Below are positions 17,403-24,604 of a stretch of 61,909 bases of DNA, in pieces. The notes beneath the pieces were generated by a model. The model saw nothing but the letters and a program-made list of their open reading frames with translations. It ran no database searches and was not told the origin of the DNA. Each line of letters starts with the position of its first letter. Positions within the stretch are counted from its first letter, which is position 1. The position numbers were made by a program, and so were the translations under genes. Source of the DNA: Bacillota bacterium (GTDB lineage Bacteria; Bacillota_I; Bacilli_A; RF39; UBA660); NCBI GenBank assembly GCA_015059195.1, contig SVAW01000005.1:1-61909 (forward strand), given 5' to 3'.

Positions 17403-17427
17403 GAAAAAGACTCAAATAAGCGAGTCT
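17403..17427 (-). terminator. terminator of yqeG-yqeH
   Basis: AGACTC and GAGTCT pair around an 8-nt loop, followed by TTTTTCG; it overlaps the end of yqeH. Confidence 0.75.
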
Positions 17428-18395
17428 CTTACATAAACTAATACATTTTTTAAAACATGTATTTTAAATTTTGCATTTTTGCTAACCTTAATAAAACCTA
17501 AGCCAACTATTACTATATCTTCACCCTTCTTTACGTCTATTTCATAAGTTTTAAAATCGCTAAAATTCTGTGCCTTATAACTTCTTTTAATATTTAAAAG
17601 ATTAGACATAAACAAAGTAATATTAGCATCTGAACACTCTACAAATGCATATTTATCTATTTCTACTATTTGACTTTTCTTAATTTGATAAGTTATTGGT
17701 TTTATTTCTTTTGTAGGCACTATTTTCTTTAAATCCTTGCCATCTACATAATTAATGATATTACCATTATCTAAAAGGCCCGGAGTATCAATTAGGGTTA
17801 ATTCTTCATTCATAACAATTTCAATACTATTTAATGTTGTTGAAGGAAGCACACTTGTAGTGATTCTAGTATCAACATCAGAATAATTATATAGTAGTTT
17901 ATTTATCATGGTAGATTTACCGGCATTAGTAAATCCTACAACATAAACATTTTTACTCTGCTTGTATAAATTAATCTTCTCATATAGTTCATCAAACTGG
18001 TAATTTTTATTACTACTGATGATTATCTTGTCAACAACGTTCAAACAAAATCTATCCATATATTCTAATATTCGCTCTTCAAAAAGTGATTTTGGAAGTA
18101 AATCTCTTTTTGATAATACTAATAGGATAGGATTTTTAATAAGTTTAGATAAATTTAAAAGTTCTTGATTTATATTAAATAAATCCACCACTAATACTAC
18201 TAAATCTTTTGTCTCATTAATTCTTTTTAGTATATTAACAAATTCCTCATTATCCTTAACAATAACTTTATAATCACCATAATTATTAATTCTAAAACAA
18301 CGCTCACATAATTTTTTATTAGTATCTACAGTATACCCTTCTTGTTCTTTAGAGCCTATTTGCAGTATTGCGCCACAGCCTACACACTTATTCAT
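17412..18395 (-). CDS. yqeH: ribosome biogenesis GTPase YqeH
   Basis: YqeH is a circularly permuted GTPase needed for 30S subunit assembly. The N-terminal zinc finger has CVGCG and CERCF. Permuted G motifs follow: G4 SKRDLLP near residue 105, then G1 GFTNAGKST near 165 and G3 DTPGLLDNG near 215, and the C-terminal RNA-binding region. Length 327 is a little short of the Bacillus protein (~366). ATG at 18395 has AAAGGA at 7 nt; a TTG six codons earlier overlaps that RBS and is unlikely. It overlaps yqeG by 8 bp, the conserved pair. Confidence 0.95.
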   Translation of the reverse strand: MNKCVGCGAILQIGSKEQEGYTVDTNKKLCERCFRINNYGDYKVIVKDNEEFVNILKRINETKDLVVLVVDLFNINQELLNLSKLIKNPILLVLSKRDLLPKSLFEERILEYMDRFCLNVVDKIIISSNKNYQFDELYEKINLYKQSKNVYVVGFTNAGKSTMINKLLYNYSDVDTRITTSVLPSTTLNSIEIVMNEELTLIDTPGLLDNGNIINYVDGKDLKKIVPTKEIKPITYQIKKSQIVEIDKYAFVECSDANITLFMSNLLNIKRSYKAQNFSDFKTYEIDVKKGEDIVIVGLGFIKVSKNAKFKIHVLKNVLVYVRDSLI

Positions 18396-18909
18396 AATAT
18401 CGTCCTTTAACAAACAGATCTTTATTTCTTAACTTTTTCATTATTCTTTTTTCTATCAGACGATTAAACTTAGTAAAAAACAAATCCTTTTTGCTGATAG
18501 GATTAACCAAAATAGTAGTAATCCCAATTTTATTGCCGCCTACAACATCAGTAAGCATTTGATCACCTATAATAGCCACTTCATTTATTTGATAACCAAA
18601 TTCATTTAAAATTTGTAAAAACTTCTTTTTAAAAGGTTTTTTCGCACTAGCTGCACAATCTACTTCTAACTCATCTTTAAACGGTTTTAACCTGTTTTTT
18701 GAGCTATTAGAAAAGATAATTACTTTAAACCCTTTATCTTTTAAATCATTAAATAAGTTTTTAATCTTCTTACTAGGCGTTTTCATTTTTACCGGAACTA
18801 AAGTATTATCTAAATCAAATAATAAACATTTAATTCCCCTATTGTACAATTTTTGATAATCTATCGCATAGATGCTTTTTTGATACATATCAGGTACATA
18901 TACTTCCAT
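18388..18909 (-). CDS. yqeG: YqeG family HAD phosphatase
   Basis: A HAD-superfamily phosphatase of the YqeG type. Motif I is LFDLDNTLVP (Asp nucleophile near residue 32), motif II is IFSNSSKNR, a Lys lies in AKKPFKKK and motif III is IIGDQMLTDVVGGN. Its 173 residues match the family. It overlaps yqeH, as in Bacillus and many Firmicutes, where the pair is conserved but the YqeG substrate is not settled. RBS GGAGG lies upstream. Confidence 0.93.
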   Translation of the reverse strand: MEVYVPDMYQKSIYAIDYQKLYNRGIKCLLFDLDNTLVPVKMKTPSKKIKNLFNDLKDKGFKVIIFSNSSKNRLKPFKDELEVDCAASAKKPFKKKFLQILNEFGYQINEVAIIGDQMLTDVVGGNKIGITTILVNPISKKDLFFTKFNRLIEKRIMKKLRNKDLFVKGRYYE

Positions 18910-18997
18910 AATTAACCTCCTTACAACTCAGGTTATTAACATTTTAGCATATATACCCTTGATTTTCAATTTGTTTATCATGAACTTTACATATCTT

Positions 18998-19462
18998 TTA
19001 ACGATTTAATATGTAAATGCCCAAATTTAAATACGCAGCGAACACCAACCATAATAAATAAGGAATTTGAAGTAATCCGGCCACTTTATTTGTTTGATAA
19101 AAACTAACAATCATAACTACTACCAACACTATTAATAATAATATCCACAAAAAAGATAAGAATTGTAAATTAAATCCAAAAAACAATAATGTCCACAAAG
19201 AATTTACCACTAGCTGAATAATATATATTAAGTAATTTTCTTCCTTTTTTATATCAGACTCGCTCACTATATATAAAGATACTCCCATTAATATGTATAG
19301 TATAGACCAAGCAATTGGAAAAAGTATTCCTGGCGGACTTAATGGTGGCTTTTCTAGTGATGAATAAAATCCTCTACTGTTAGGAATAAAAAAGCTAAAA
19401 AATCCTCCAATTAAAAATGTCCCTAAAACTATTAAAATCAATTTTTTATAATTTACTTTCAT
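18998..19462 (-). CDS. TspO/MBR family membrane protein
   Basis: TspO proteins are five-helix membrane proteins that bind tetrapyrroles or cholesterol-like ligands. The 154 residues show five hydrophobic helices and family motifs: SLEKPPLSPPGILFPIAW after helix 1, NSLWTLLFFG in helix 3 and WLVFAAYLN in helix 5. The start at 19462 is preceded by GTGGTGAT; an upstream in-frame extension would run into the preceding terminator. It stands apart from heme genes, so its ligand here is unknown. Confidence 0.92.
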   Translation of the reverse strand: MKVNYKKLILIVLGTFLIGGFFSFFIPNSRGFYSSLEKPPLSPPGILFPIAWSILYILMGVSLYIVSESDIKKEENYLIYIIQLVVNSLWTLLFFGFNLQFLSFLWILLLIVLVVVMIVSFYQTNKVAGLLQIPYLLWLVFAAYLNLGIYILNR

Positions 19463-19479
19463 TTTATCACCACTACATT

Positions 19480-19513
19480 TTATTAATAAAAAAGAAGAAT
19501 ATACCAAGTATAT
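19480..19513 (-). terminator. terminator after the 145-aa helical protein gene
   Basis: AGAATATAC and GTATATTCT pair tightly and are followed by TCTTTTTTATT. Confidence 0.85.
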
Positions 19514-19514
19514 T

Positions 19515-19952
19515 CTATAAAAAGTCTTTTAATCTCTCAATTTCATCTTCTTGAAACTTTAAGAAATCTTCTGCCAAAGATATAACCTTTTTATCAGCAA
19601 CATCTTTATAATTTTTTATTTTAGTAGAAATATCAACAACCCCCATAGTAAGACCTTCAATAATCATATGTGCGATAGCCGCATCACTATTATCACTTCT
19701 AGTTTCCTTTTTTATTCCCATACTGGCACCCATTTTTGACATCATACCAGTTTCCCTTAAATCATACTTACTCTGCTCGATTAAAGTTTTACTATTCTTT
19801 AAATATTTTTCATATTCCTTAATTTCATCTTCGACTATCTTTTTAATCTTATTTTCTTTATCTTGTAATTCATTAATTAAAGTAGTTAAAGTGAAAGACC
19901 CCATTTCTGCATTTTGATAAATATATTCCAATAATTCTATGTTTTCGTTCAT
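19515..19952 (-). CDS. hypothetical all-helical protein, 145 aa
   Basis: I do not assign a family. The protein is helical throughout, with heptad-like Lys/Glu-rich stretches (LQDKENKIKKIVEDEIKEYE) and a Gly-rich break (MGASMGIKKE). It lacks signal peptide and membrane segments. The form, four long helices starting NIELLEYIYQNAEMG, resembles small ferritin-like helical bundles common in Clostridia and Bacilli, but metal ligands are not clear. It has its own RBS and terminator, 47 bp after a DD-carboxypeptidase gene. Confidence 0.75.
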   Translation of the reverse strand: MNENIELLEYIYQNAEMGSFTLTTLINELQDKENKIKKIVEDEIKEYEKYLKNSKTLIEQSKYDLRETGMMSKMGASMGIKKETRSDNSDAAIAHMIIEGLTMGVVDISTKIKNYKDVADKKVISLAEDFLKFQEDEIERLKDFL

Positions 19953-19999
19953 ATTAATCTCCTTTCGATATTAATATGACCAATCTTTAACTAAAAATA

Positions 20000-21157
20000 C
20001 TATAAATTAACGTCTCCTTTAAAAATATCAGTTAAATGTCTCCAGTAAAGTTCCAATATATTTGCTTTTTCTATATCTATTTTTACTGTGACCGGAACTG
20101 TTCTTATGACCTCATTATCTTGTTTTATAACCAAATTACCAACAATATCCCCATGCTTTATTGGAGCCTTTAATAGATCAGTTTCTATTTCATATGAAGC
20201 ATTTTGTTTGTTTGTTCCTTTTTTATTTAAAAATGTAACTTCATATAAAGGTACAATCTCTGCATATTTTTGTTTTCCTTTTTCTATCTCCTTAGTAGCT
20301 ACTACACTATTCGTACTTAGCATTGTTTCCACTTCATATTGTGCAAAAGCATAATCTAGCATTTCACTAATTTCTTTATTTCTTGTTTTACTATCAGCTT
20401 CTCCCATTACAACTGCAATAAATCTAGAATTGTTTTTCTTAGCCGTTGCAGTTAAACAATAACCTGCTGAAGATGTATAGCCTGTTTTTAAACCATCAAC
20501 ACCCGTATAAAATCTTACTAATTTATTTGTATTTACTAACCAAATCTTACGATCAGTGTTTTGTCTTAAATAATCTTCATATATACTAGTATATTCTAAC
20601 ACTTTGGGATGCTTCACTAACTCCTTAGCAATCATTGCCATATCATAGGCACTAGAATAATGATTTGCCTCATCCAACCCATGTGGATTTTTAAAATTAG
20701 TATCTGTCAGACCTAACTCCTTAGCCCTGTCATTCATCATATCAACAAAAATAGCCTCAGAACCACCTATTTTTTCTGCTAAAGCAACTACAGCATCATT
20801 CCCACTCGCAACAGCTACCCCTTTAAACAAATCATCTACACTCATTTGTTCTCCTACTTCTAAAAGTATTTGACTTCCTCCCATGCTGGCAGCATTTTCA
20901 CTAACCGTAACAATGTCATCCCAATTGATAACTCCCTTTTCAATTGCCTCGACCACTAATAACATTGACATCATTTTAGTCATAGATGCGGGATGAAGTT
21001 TTTCGTGAGAATTTTTTTCAAATATTATTTCCCCAGTAGTAGGTTCTAAAAGAATAGCTGACTTAGCATTTTCTGCTAGCTTAAGCTCACTAGCGCGTAC
21101 TATTCCCAGAGGAAATACCGATAAACAAATTAAGATCACACTAAAAATCTTTTTCAT
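20000..21157 (-). CDS. dacA: D-alanyl-D-alanine carboxypeptidase (PBP5/DacA family)
   Basis: This penicillin-binding protein trims the terminal D-Ala from peptidoglycan stem peptides outside the membrane. A signal peptide (KKIFSVILICLSVFPLGIVRA) is followed by the catalytic motifs SMTK near residue 60, SGN near 118 and KTG near 222. A C-terminal beta domain and a final amphipathic helix for membrane attachment end the protein. At 385 residues it is normal for DacA/DacF. RBS GAGGTG lies upstream. Confidence 0.93.
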   Translation of the reverse strand: MKKIFSVILICLSVFPLGIVRASELKLAENAKSAILLEPTTGEIIFEKNSHEKLHPASMTKMMSMLLVVEAIEKGVINWDDIVTVSENAASMGGSQILLEVGEQMSVDDLFKGVAVASGNDAVVALAEKIGGSEAIFVDMMNDRAKELGLTDTNFKNPHGLDEANHYSSAYDMAMIAKELVKHPKVLEYTSIYEDYLRQNTDRKIWLVNTNKLVRFYTGVDGLKTGYTSSAGYCLTATAKKNNSRFIAVVMGEADSKTRNKEISEMLDYAFAQYEVETMLSTNSVVATKEIEKGKQKYAEIVPLYEVTFLNKKGTNKQNASYEIETDLLKAPIKHGDIVGNLVIKQDNEVIRTVPVTVKIDIEKANILELYWRHLTDIFKGDVNL

Positions 21158-21185
21158 AATTCACCTCTATTAAAAAATATGTCAC

Positions 21186-21216
21186 ACAAAAAAAAGAATG
21201 ATTAACATTCTTATTT
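21186..21216 (-). terminator. terminator after the YgjV-like gene
   Basis: AAGAATG and CATTCTT pair around a short loop (TTAAT) and run into a T9 tract. Confidence 0.8.
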
Positions 21217-21720
21217 TTTCTTCTTTTTCTGTTTTATATCAAATCTGTAAATTGCTAAAGAAACAGAAATAAGTTCTATAATAGTGGAAATTACAGCCAC
21301 GATTGCTAATACTTTTATATTATATATTAAAAATAAACTACTAGATATTAAGCCAGAAAACCTAGTTATTGTCAGATTGTTTTGGCTTGCTCCAAAAGTA
21401 TAAACAAGACAAGCAGCTCCTGGTAATAAACTTAAAAATCCATCATAAAACACAAACGATAAAGCTACTATACCAGCAATAATTATATAACTATACTTTA
21501 GAGGCACCTTTTTACCATACTTAATAAATATTATGTTTCTCATTATACCAATTAAATTCATAAAAACGCCAGTAATCGCATTTAATATAAAATAATGAAC
21601 CGCTAAAAATAAACCAGAAAATATTTGATAATTTAAAAGTTTCTTTTTATTATTTTGTTGAAAACTAATTACAGTAATAATTAATCCGACTAATCCAAAT
21701 AATTGAGCTATATAAAACAT
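21211..21720 (-). CDS. YgjV-family small membrane protein
   Basis: The 169 residues contain about five or six hydrophobic helices and end in a polylysine tail (KQKKKKK). The opening (AQLFGLVGLIITVISFQQNNKKKLL) and SGLFLAVHYFILNAITGVFMN match the YgjV family, whose role is uncertain (possible small-molecule transport). The gene stands alone; its start is 122 bp from the oppositely directed tRNA-Gly. Confidence 0.75.
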   Translation of the reverse strand: MFYIAQLFGLVGLIITVISFQQNNKKKLLNYQIFSGLFLAVHYFILNAITGVFMNLIGIMRNIIFIKYGKKVPLKYSYIIIAGIVALSFVFYDGFLSLLPGAACLVYTFGASQNNLTITRFSGLISSSLFLIYNIKVLAIVAVISTIIELISVSLAIYRFDIKQKKKKK

Positions 21721-21799
21721 AATTACACTCCTTATACTACCTTATCTGAAACAATTATAATAAAATTTATTATAATTGAAAAGAAGTTTATAAAAATAG

Positions 21800-21828
21800 T
21801 TTACATTTTTTACATTTTTGAGTATAAT
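21800..21828 (+). promoter_or_regulatory. tRNA-Gly promoter
   Basis: TTTACA (21800-21805), 17-bp spacer, TATAAT (21823-21828), ending 13 bp before the tRNA. Confidence 0.8.
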
Positions 21829-21841
21829 GTTAATATCTTAT

Positions 21842-21916
21842 GCAGGTGTAGTACAACGGTTAGTATATGGCCTTGCCAAGGCTAGGATGCCGGTTCGATT
21901 CCGGTCACTTGCTCCA
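21842..21916 (+). tRNA. tRNA-Gly (anticodon GCC)
   Basis: The acceptor stem GCAGGTG pairs with CACTTGC. The anticodon stem-loop TGGCC-TTGCCAA-GGCTA carries anticodon GCC. The T arm is CCGG-TTCGATT-CCGG. The CCA end is encoded (21914-21916). It is a single tRNA gene rather than part of a cluster. Confidence 0.96.
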
Positions 21917-21926
21917 TTGACGAATC

Positions 21927-21945
21927 TGTTCGAACTATTCGAACA
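21927..21945. promoter_or_regulatory. 19-bp perfect palindrome after tRNA-Gly
   Basis: TGTTCGAACTATTCGAACA is an 8+3+8 perfect palindrome 11 bp after the tRNA CCA. No T run follows, so it is not an intrinsic terminator. It looks like a protein-binding site or an RNA-processing hairpin of the tRNA transcript. Confidence 0.45.
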
Positions 21946-22050
21946 TTTACATATAAGTTAATCTGAAATATGATTAATTTTTTTATTGCATAAAAAATCC
22001 CACAGGTAATTTTGATACTTGTGTCAAAATACCTAGGGGTGTTAAATATT

Positions 22051-22078
22051 TTGTCAAAACAAAATATTATGATAAAAT
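22051..22078 (+). promoter_or_regulatory. promoter of the HD-domain gene
   Basis: TTGTCA (22051-22056), 16-bp spacer, TAAAAT (22073-22078), 21 bp before the ATG with AAGGTGAT between. Confidence 0.55.
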
Positions 22079-22099
22079 AAATAAGAAGGTGATTCTTGG

Positions 22100-22777
22100 A
22101 TGAGTTTATACAATAAAACATTAACTAATACTGGATATTTAGATACAGTTAAAAAAATTGAAAATATTAGATTTATAACTGATGGAAAATGGGATTGGGA
22201 ACACGGATTAGGTCATTATAAAAGAGTTGCAAAATATGTACATAAAATTTTATCACAATTATTCGTTGATGAACGAACTATAGATTTAGGAATGACTGCT
22301 GCACTTTTACATGACATCGGCTTAAGTAAAGGTGATAAAGTCGATCATGCTATAGAAAGTAGCAGAATATTTACTAACTTTATAGATAAAAATGATATTT
22401 CAAAGAAAGAGGAAGAAATATTAAAACAAGCTATTATAGATCATTCAAAAGGAAAAGATATCAAATCTTTAATAGGTCTAGCTTTAATATTAGCAGATAA
22501 ATTAGATGTAACTTATCATAGAACTGAAAATTCAAGTATTCAAGATACTATGAATAAAGAAATACAAAAAATTAAAAAAGTTGATATTTATATTTCAAAT
22601 ACAGATTTGCTTGTAAGTTATGAAACAGCCAATAATTTTGATGTTACTATACTTGCTGAATGGCCAAAAGCTGTTACTATACCTTATAAAACAGCTAAAT
22701 ATTTAAATAAAAATTTTAAGTTTTTAATTAATGGTAAAGAAACTGATGTGCATAAATTTATAAATTTAAAGTTGTAG
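22100..22777 (+). CDS. HD-domain phosphohydrolase
   Basis: The protein carries an HD metal-dependent phosphohydrolase domain: WEHGLGHYKRV (His35, His39), LLHDIG (His71-Asp72) and the downstream DHSKG. Residues ~150-225 form a beta-rich C-terminal part. HD enzymes hydrolyse nucleotides or cyclic nucleotides; the substrate is not evident. The 225-residue protein resembles stand-alone HD proteins of Firmicutes. It lies on the plus strand alone, with its own promoter and a terminator 35 bp after the stop. Confidence 0.85.
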   Translation: MSLYNKTLTNTGYLDTVKKIENIRFITDGKWDWEHGLGHYKRVAKYVHKILSQLFVDERTIDLGMTAALLHDIGLSKGDKVDHAIESSRIFTNFIDKNDISKKEEEILKQAIIDHSKGKDIKSLIGLALILADKLDVTYHRTENSSIQDTMNKEIQKIKKVDIYISNTDLLVSYETANNFDVTILAEWPKAVTIPYKTAKYLNKNFKFLINGKETDVHKFINLKL

Positions 22778-22812
22778 ATGTCTTCGACAACCGCTCCATG
22801 ATTGAGAGGGTT

Positions 22813-22838
22813 CTAACCTTAATGGTTAGTTTTTTTAT
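22813..22838 (+). terminator. terminator of the HD-domain gene
   Basis: CTAACC and GGTTAG pair around TTAAT, followed by T8. Confidence 0.8.
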
Positions 22839-22954
22839 ACCTTTTAATCCCAATACAATACATATCACAATTTTTCCACAACATCTATACTCATTGGAGC
22901 TTTTTTATAGAAAGTTAATCCTCTAGTTGTCATTTAATTGGATGTTTACGATAT

Positions 22955-22997
22955 AAAAACACTTAATTTATGTTTGAAATTAAGTGTTTTTATTTAT
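22955..22997. terminator. terminator of the lipoprotein gene
   Basis: A 12-bp stem (ACACTTAATTTA-type arms) is flanked by A5 and T5. It works in the minus direction after the lipoprotein stop and could also act on plus-strand transcripts. Confidence 0.75.
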
Positions 22998-23004
22998 TAA
23001 AATT

Positions 23005-23634
23005 TTAAGGTGTAGTAGATTTATACAAAATAGATAAACCAGCTCCATTAGATAAAAACATTCTACCGTCATTTATAATATACGCACCTCCATAAGTGCC
23101 ACCTATTACATAATCATTACATGCTATACTTGCTCCATCAACCCAACATGAATTATTCAAAAAGCTAATTTTGATTGGCTTTTGTTTAACAACGCCATAA
23201 TTACCAGTAGAAGAATTTCCTCCTATATACGATATATAATTAACTTTACCACTCCAAGTAGTACCAGCTAAAGTATTTACAGGTTTAGATGCTGTTGAAA
23301 TTCTTTCTGTATTATCAATTATCTTACTATTTAGTTCATTATATTTATTATCAATTTTTTTATTTAGTTCATTATATTTATTATCGCTATTTAATCCCTG
23401 AACAGCTTCTTTTAATGTTTTATTTTCTTCTGCCAATAGGGAAAGTTGCTCTTTTAATTTTGAATTTTCATTTGTTAAATTTTCAATTTGTTTTGAGTTA
23501 TTATTAATAATTTCTTTAATTTCTTGTAACGCCAAATCATCACTATTCTCCACAGTAGCGTTTTCTTTTTTCTCACAACCCAAAACTCCAAATAATAGAA
23601 AAATTATTAATGCTAAACTAATAACCTTTTTCAT
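23005..23634 (-). CDS. coiled-coil lipoprotein
   Basis: The start at 23634 gives MKKVISLALIIFLLFGVLGC, a lipoprotein signal with Cys20 as the lipidated residue; a GGAGG RBS precedes it. Residues ~35-105 form a coiled coil with a short internal repeat (DNKYNELNKKI, then DNKYNELNSKI). The C-terminal ~95 residues are a compact Gly/Tyr-rich beta domain starting LAGTTWSGKVNYI, reminiscent of small lipocalin-like or META-like folds, with two cysteines. It is a likely surface-anchored stalk carrying a small domain; function unknown. Confidence 0.82.
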   Translation of the reverse strand: MKKVISLALIIFLLFGVLGCEKKENATVENSDDLALQEIKEIINNNSKQIENLTNENSKLKEQLSLLAEENKTLKEAVQGLNSDNKYNELNKKIDNKYNELNSKIIDNTERISTASKPVNTLAGTTWSGKVNYISYIGGNSSTGNYGVVKQKPIKISFLNNSCWVDGASIACNDYVIGGTYGGAYIINDGRMFLSNGAGLSILYKSTTP

Positions 23635-23722
23635 AATTCCTCCAACCAACAAATTATAAATTTTTTGTCAGTCATATTATATCATAAATTTCATATAAAA
23701 AACGACTTGCTGAAAATTTATA

Positions 23723-24113
23723 CTATTTTTTTGTTAACTGATTTACACCACTTTTGAAGTCTAATTGTTGACCGATTATAGGTTTATCATTCATTTTATA
23801 TTTTTTACGCGAGATTTCCAATTTATCATTTTTTAAAAATAATTTTTAACATAATTTTTCAAACTTATAATAATAAATGGCTCTTTTATTCCATCTATAA
23901 AATACAATCTATCATTCATTATGTAATCTACATAATTCATAATTAGTAAGCTTTTTTTCATTTCCGATGACTATTTTATGTGGGCTTATGCTCTATCAAA
24001 TCCTACCAAATGCCTATTATAATAAATAATATCAGGGTTTTTGCATTTTAAATACTTGTTAATGTTCTCTATAATTTCTGGTTATATTCCTATCTTTTTA
24101 TATTTAATTTCAT
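23723..24113 (-). pseudogene. decayed gene remnant A
   Basis: GGAGGGCCATA precedes an ATG at 24113, but the reading frame is broken by early stops and shifts. In successive frames one reads coding-like segments: IIENINKYLKCKNPDIIYY, then MNDRLYFIDGIKEPFI and ISLKNYVKNYF, then KNDKLEISRKKYKMNDKPI and GQQLDFKSGVNQLTKK before a TAG at 23725-23723. The original protein was perhaps 130 residues. The family is not recognised. A good RBS followed by scattered frameshifts indicates recent inactivation. Confidence 0.55.
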
Positions 24114-24129
24114 TATGGCCCTCCTTCTT

Positions 24130-24415
24130 TTAGCTATAATAAAACCTCGCAATTTTAGGATTGCAAGGTGTTCGGTAAGTTTCCTTCATTCGCTCCAAAT
24201 TGTTGATTAATTGATGCTTAATTGTATCAATTTTTTTTATATCAAAATCTCGCTCGTTGCTAATTAATTGTATTTTTTTTGTTGTTTGTTTTAACATTTA
24301 TATTAGATTTATTTTTGAAATAATTTCTAATATATTTTTTTATTGTGAGTAAGGTATACTTTTCTACATCCAATATAAACAAGTTATCATTTTCATGATA
24401 TAAGTCGCAGTGTAA
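24130..24415 (-). pseudogene. decayed gene remnant B, similar to remnant A
   Basis: Coding-like segments on the minus strand read HCDLYHENDNLFILDVEKY, then LLTIKKYIRNYFKNKSNIN. After a frame change come NERDFDIKKIDTIKHQLIN and NLERMKETYRTPCNPKIAR, ending at 24130. The first segment parallels remnant A (ND-LFILD...LLTIKKYIRNYFKN against ND-LYFID...IISLKNYVKNYFKK), so the two look like tandem paralogs that both decayed. Confidence 0.45.
24139..24168 (-). terminator. terminator-like hairpin between remnants A and B
   Basis: CCTTGCAAT pairs with ATTGCGAGG (one G-T pair) around a 6-nt loop, followed by TTTTATTATA on the minus strand. It overlaps the end of remnant B. Confidence 0.55.
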
Positions 24416-24487
24416 AAACAATCAATTATTTTCCGTTTTTACTAAAAATTAATCTATGTGGTGTAATAATAAATGGTGTCCAACAAG

Positions 24488-24513
24488 CAATAAATTTGTA
24501 CACATGTACAAAT
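24488..24513. promoter_or_regulatory. operator-like inverted repeat
   Basis: AATTTGTAC and GTACAAATT are perfect complements around ACAT. No T run follows. It lies just downstream of the decarboxylase terminator and upstream of the decayed genes, so it may be the relic of a repressor site that served them. Confidence 0.4.
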
Positions 24514-24558
24514 TGTTGTGTGGGGAAAATACACTTAAAAAATGAGAAATCCAAAAAG

Positions 24559-24594
24559 AAAAAACAATATTAGGCAAACATTGTCCTAATATTG
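24559..24594 (-). terminator. strong terminator of the decarboxylase operon
   Basis: CAATATTAGG and CCTAATATTG form a perfect 10-bp stem, followed by T6 on the minus strand. Confidence 0.9.
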
Positions 24595-24604
24595 CTTTTA
24601 ACTA

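Larger units (their letters stand above)
23635..24604. other. gene-poor decayed stretch
   Basis: This ~970-bp gap holds no intact gene. It contains two mutually similar minus-strand remnants (separate entries), a terminator hairpin between them, and an operator-like palindrome near 24500. Base composition is even more AT-rich than the surroundings, as expected for decaying sequence. Confidence 0.7.

Noticed and set aside
21882..22121. Minus-strand ORF of 79 codons ending in EQVTGIEPAS
   Set aside because: It is antisense to tRNA-Gly; this ending is the well-known translation of tRNA antisense DNA. The real features are the tRNA and the plus-strand HD gene.
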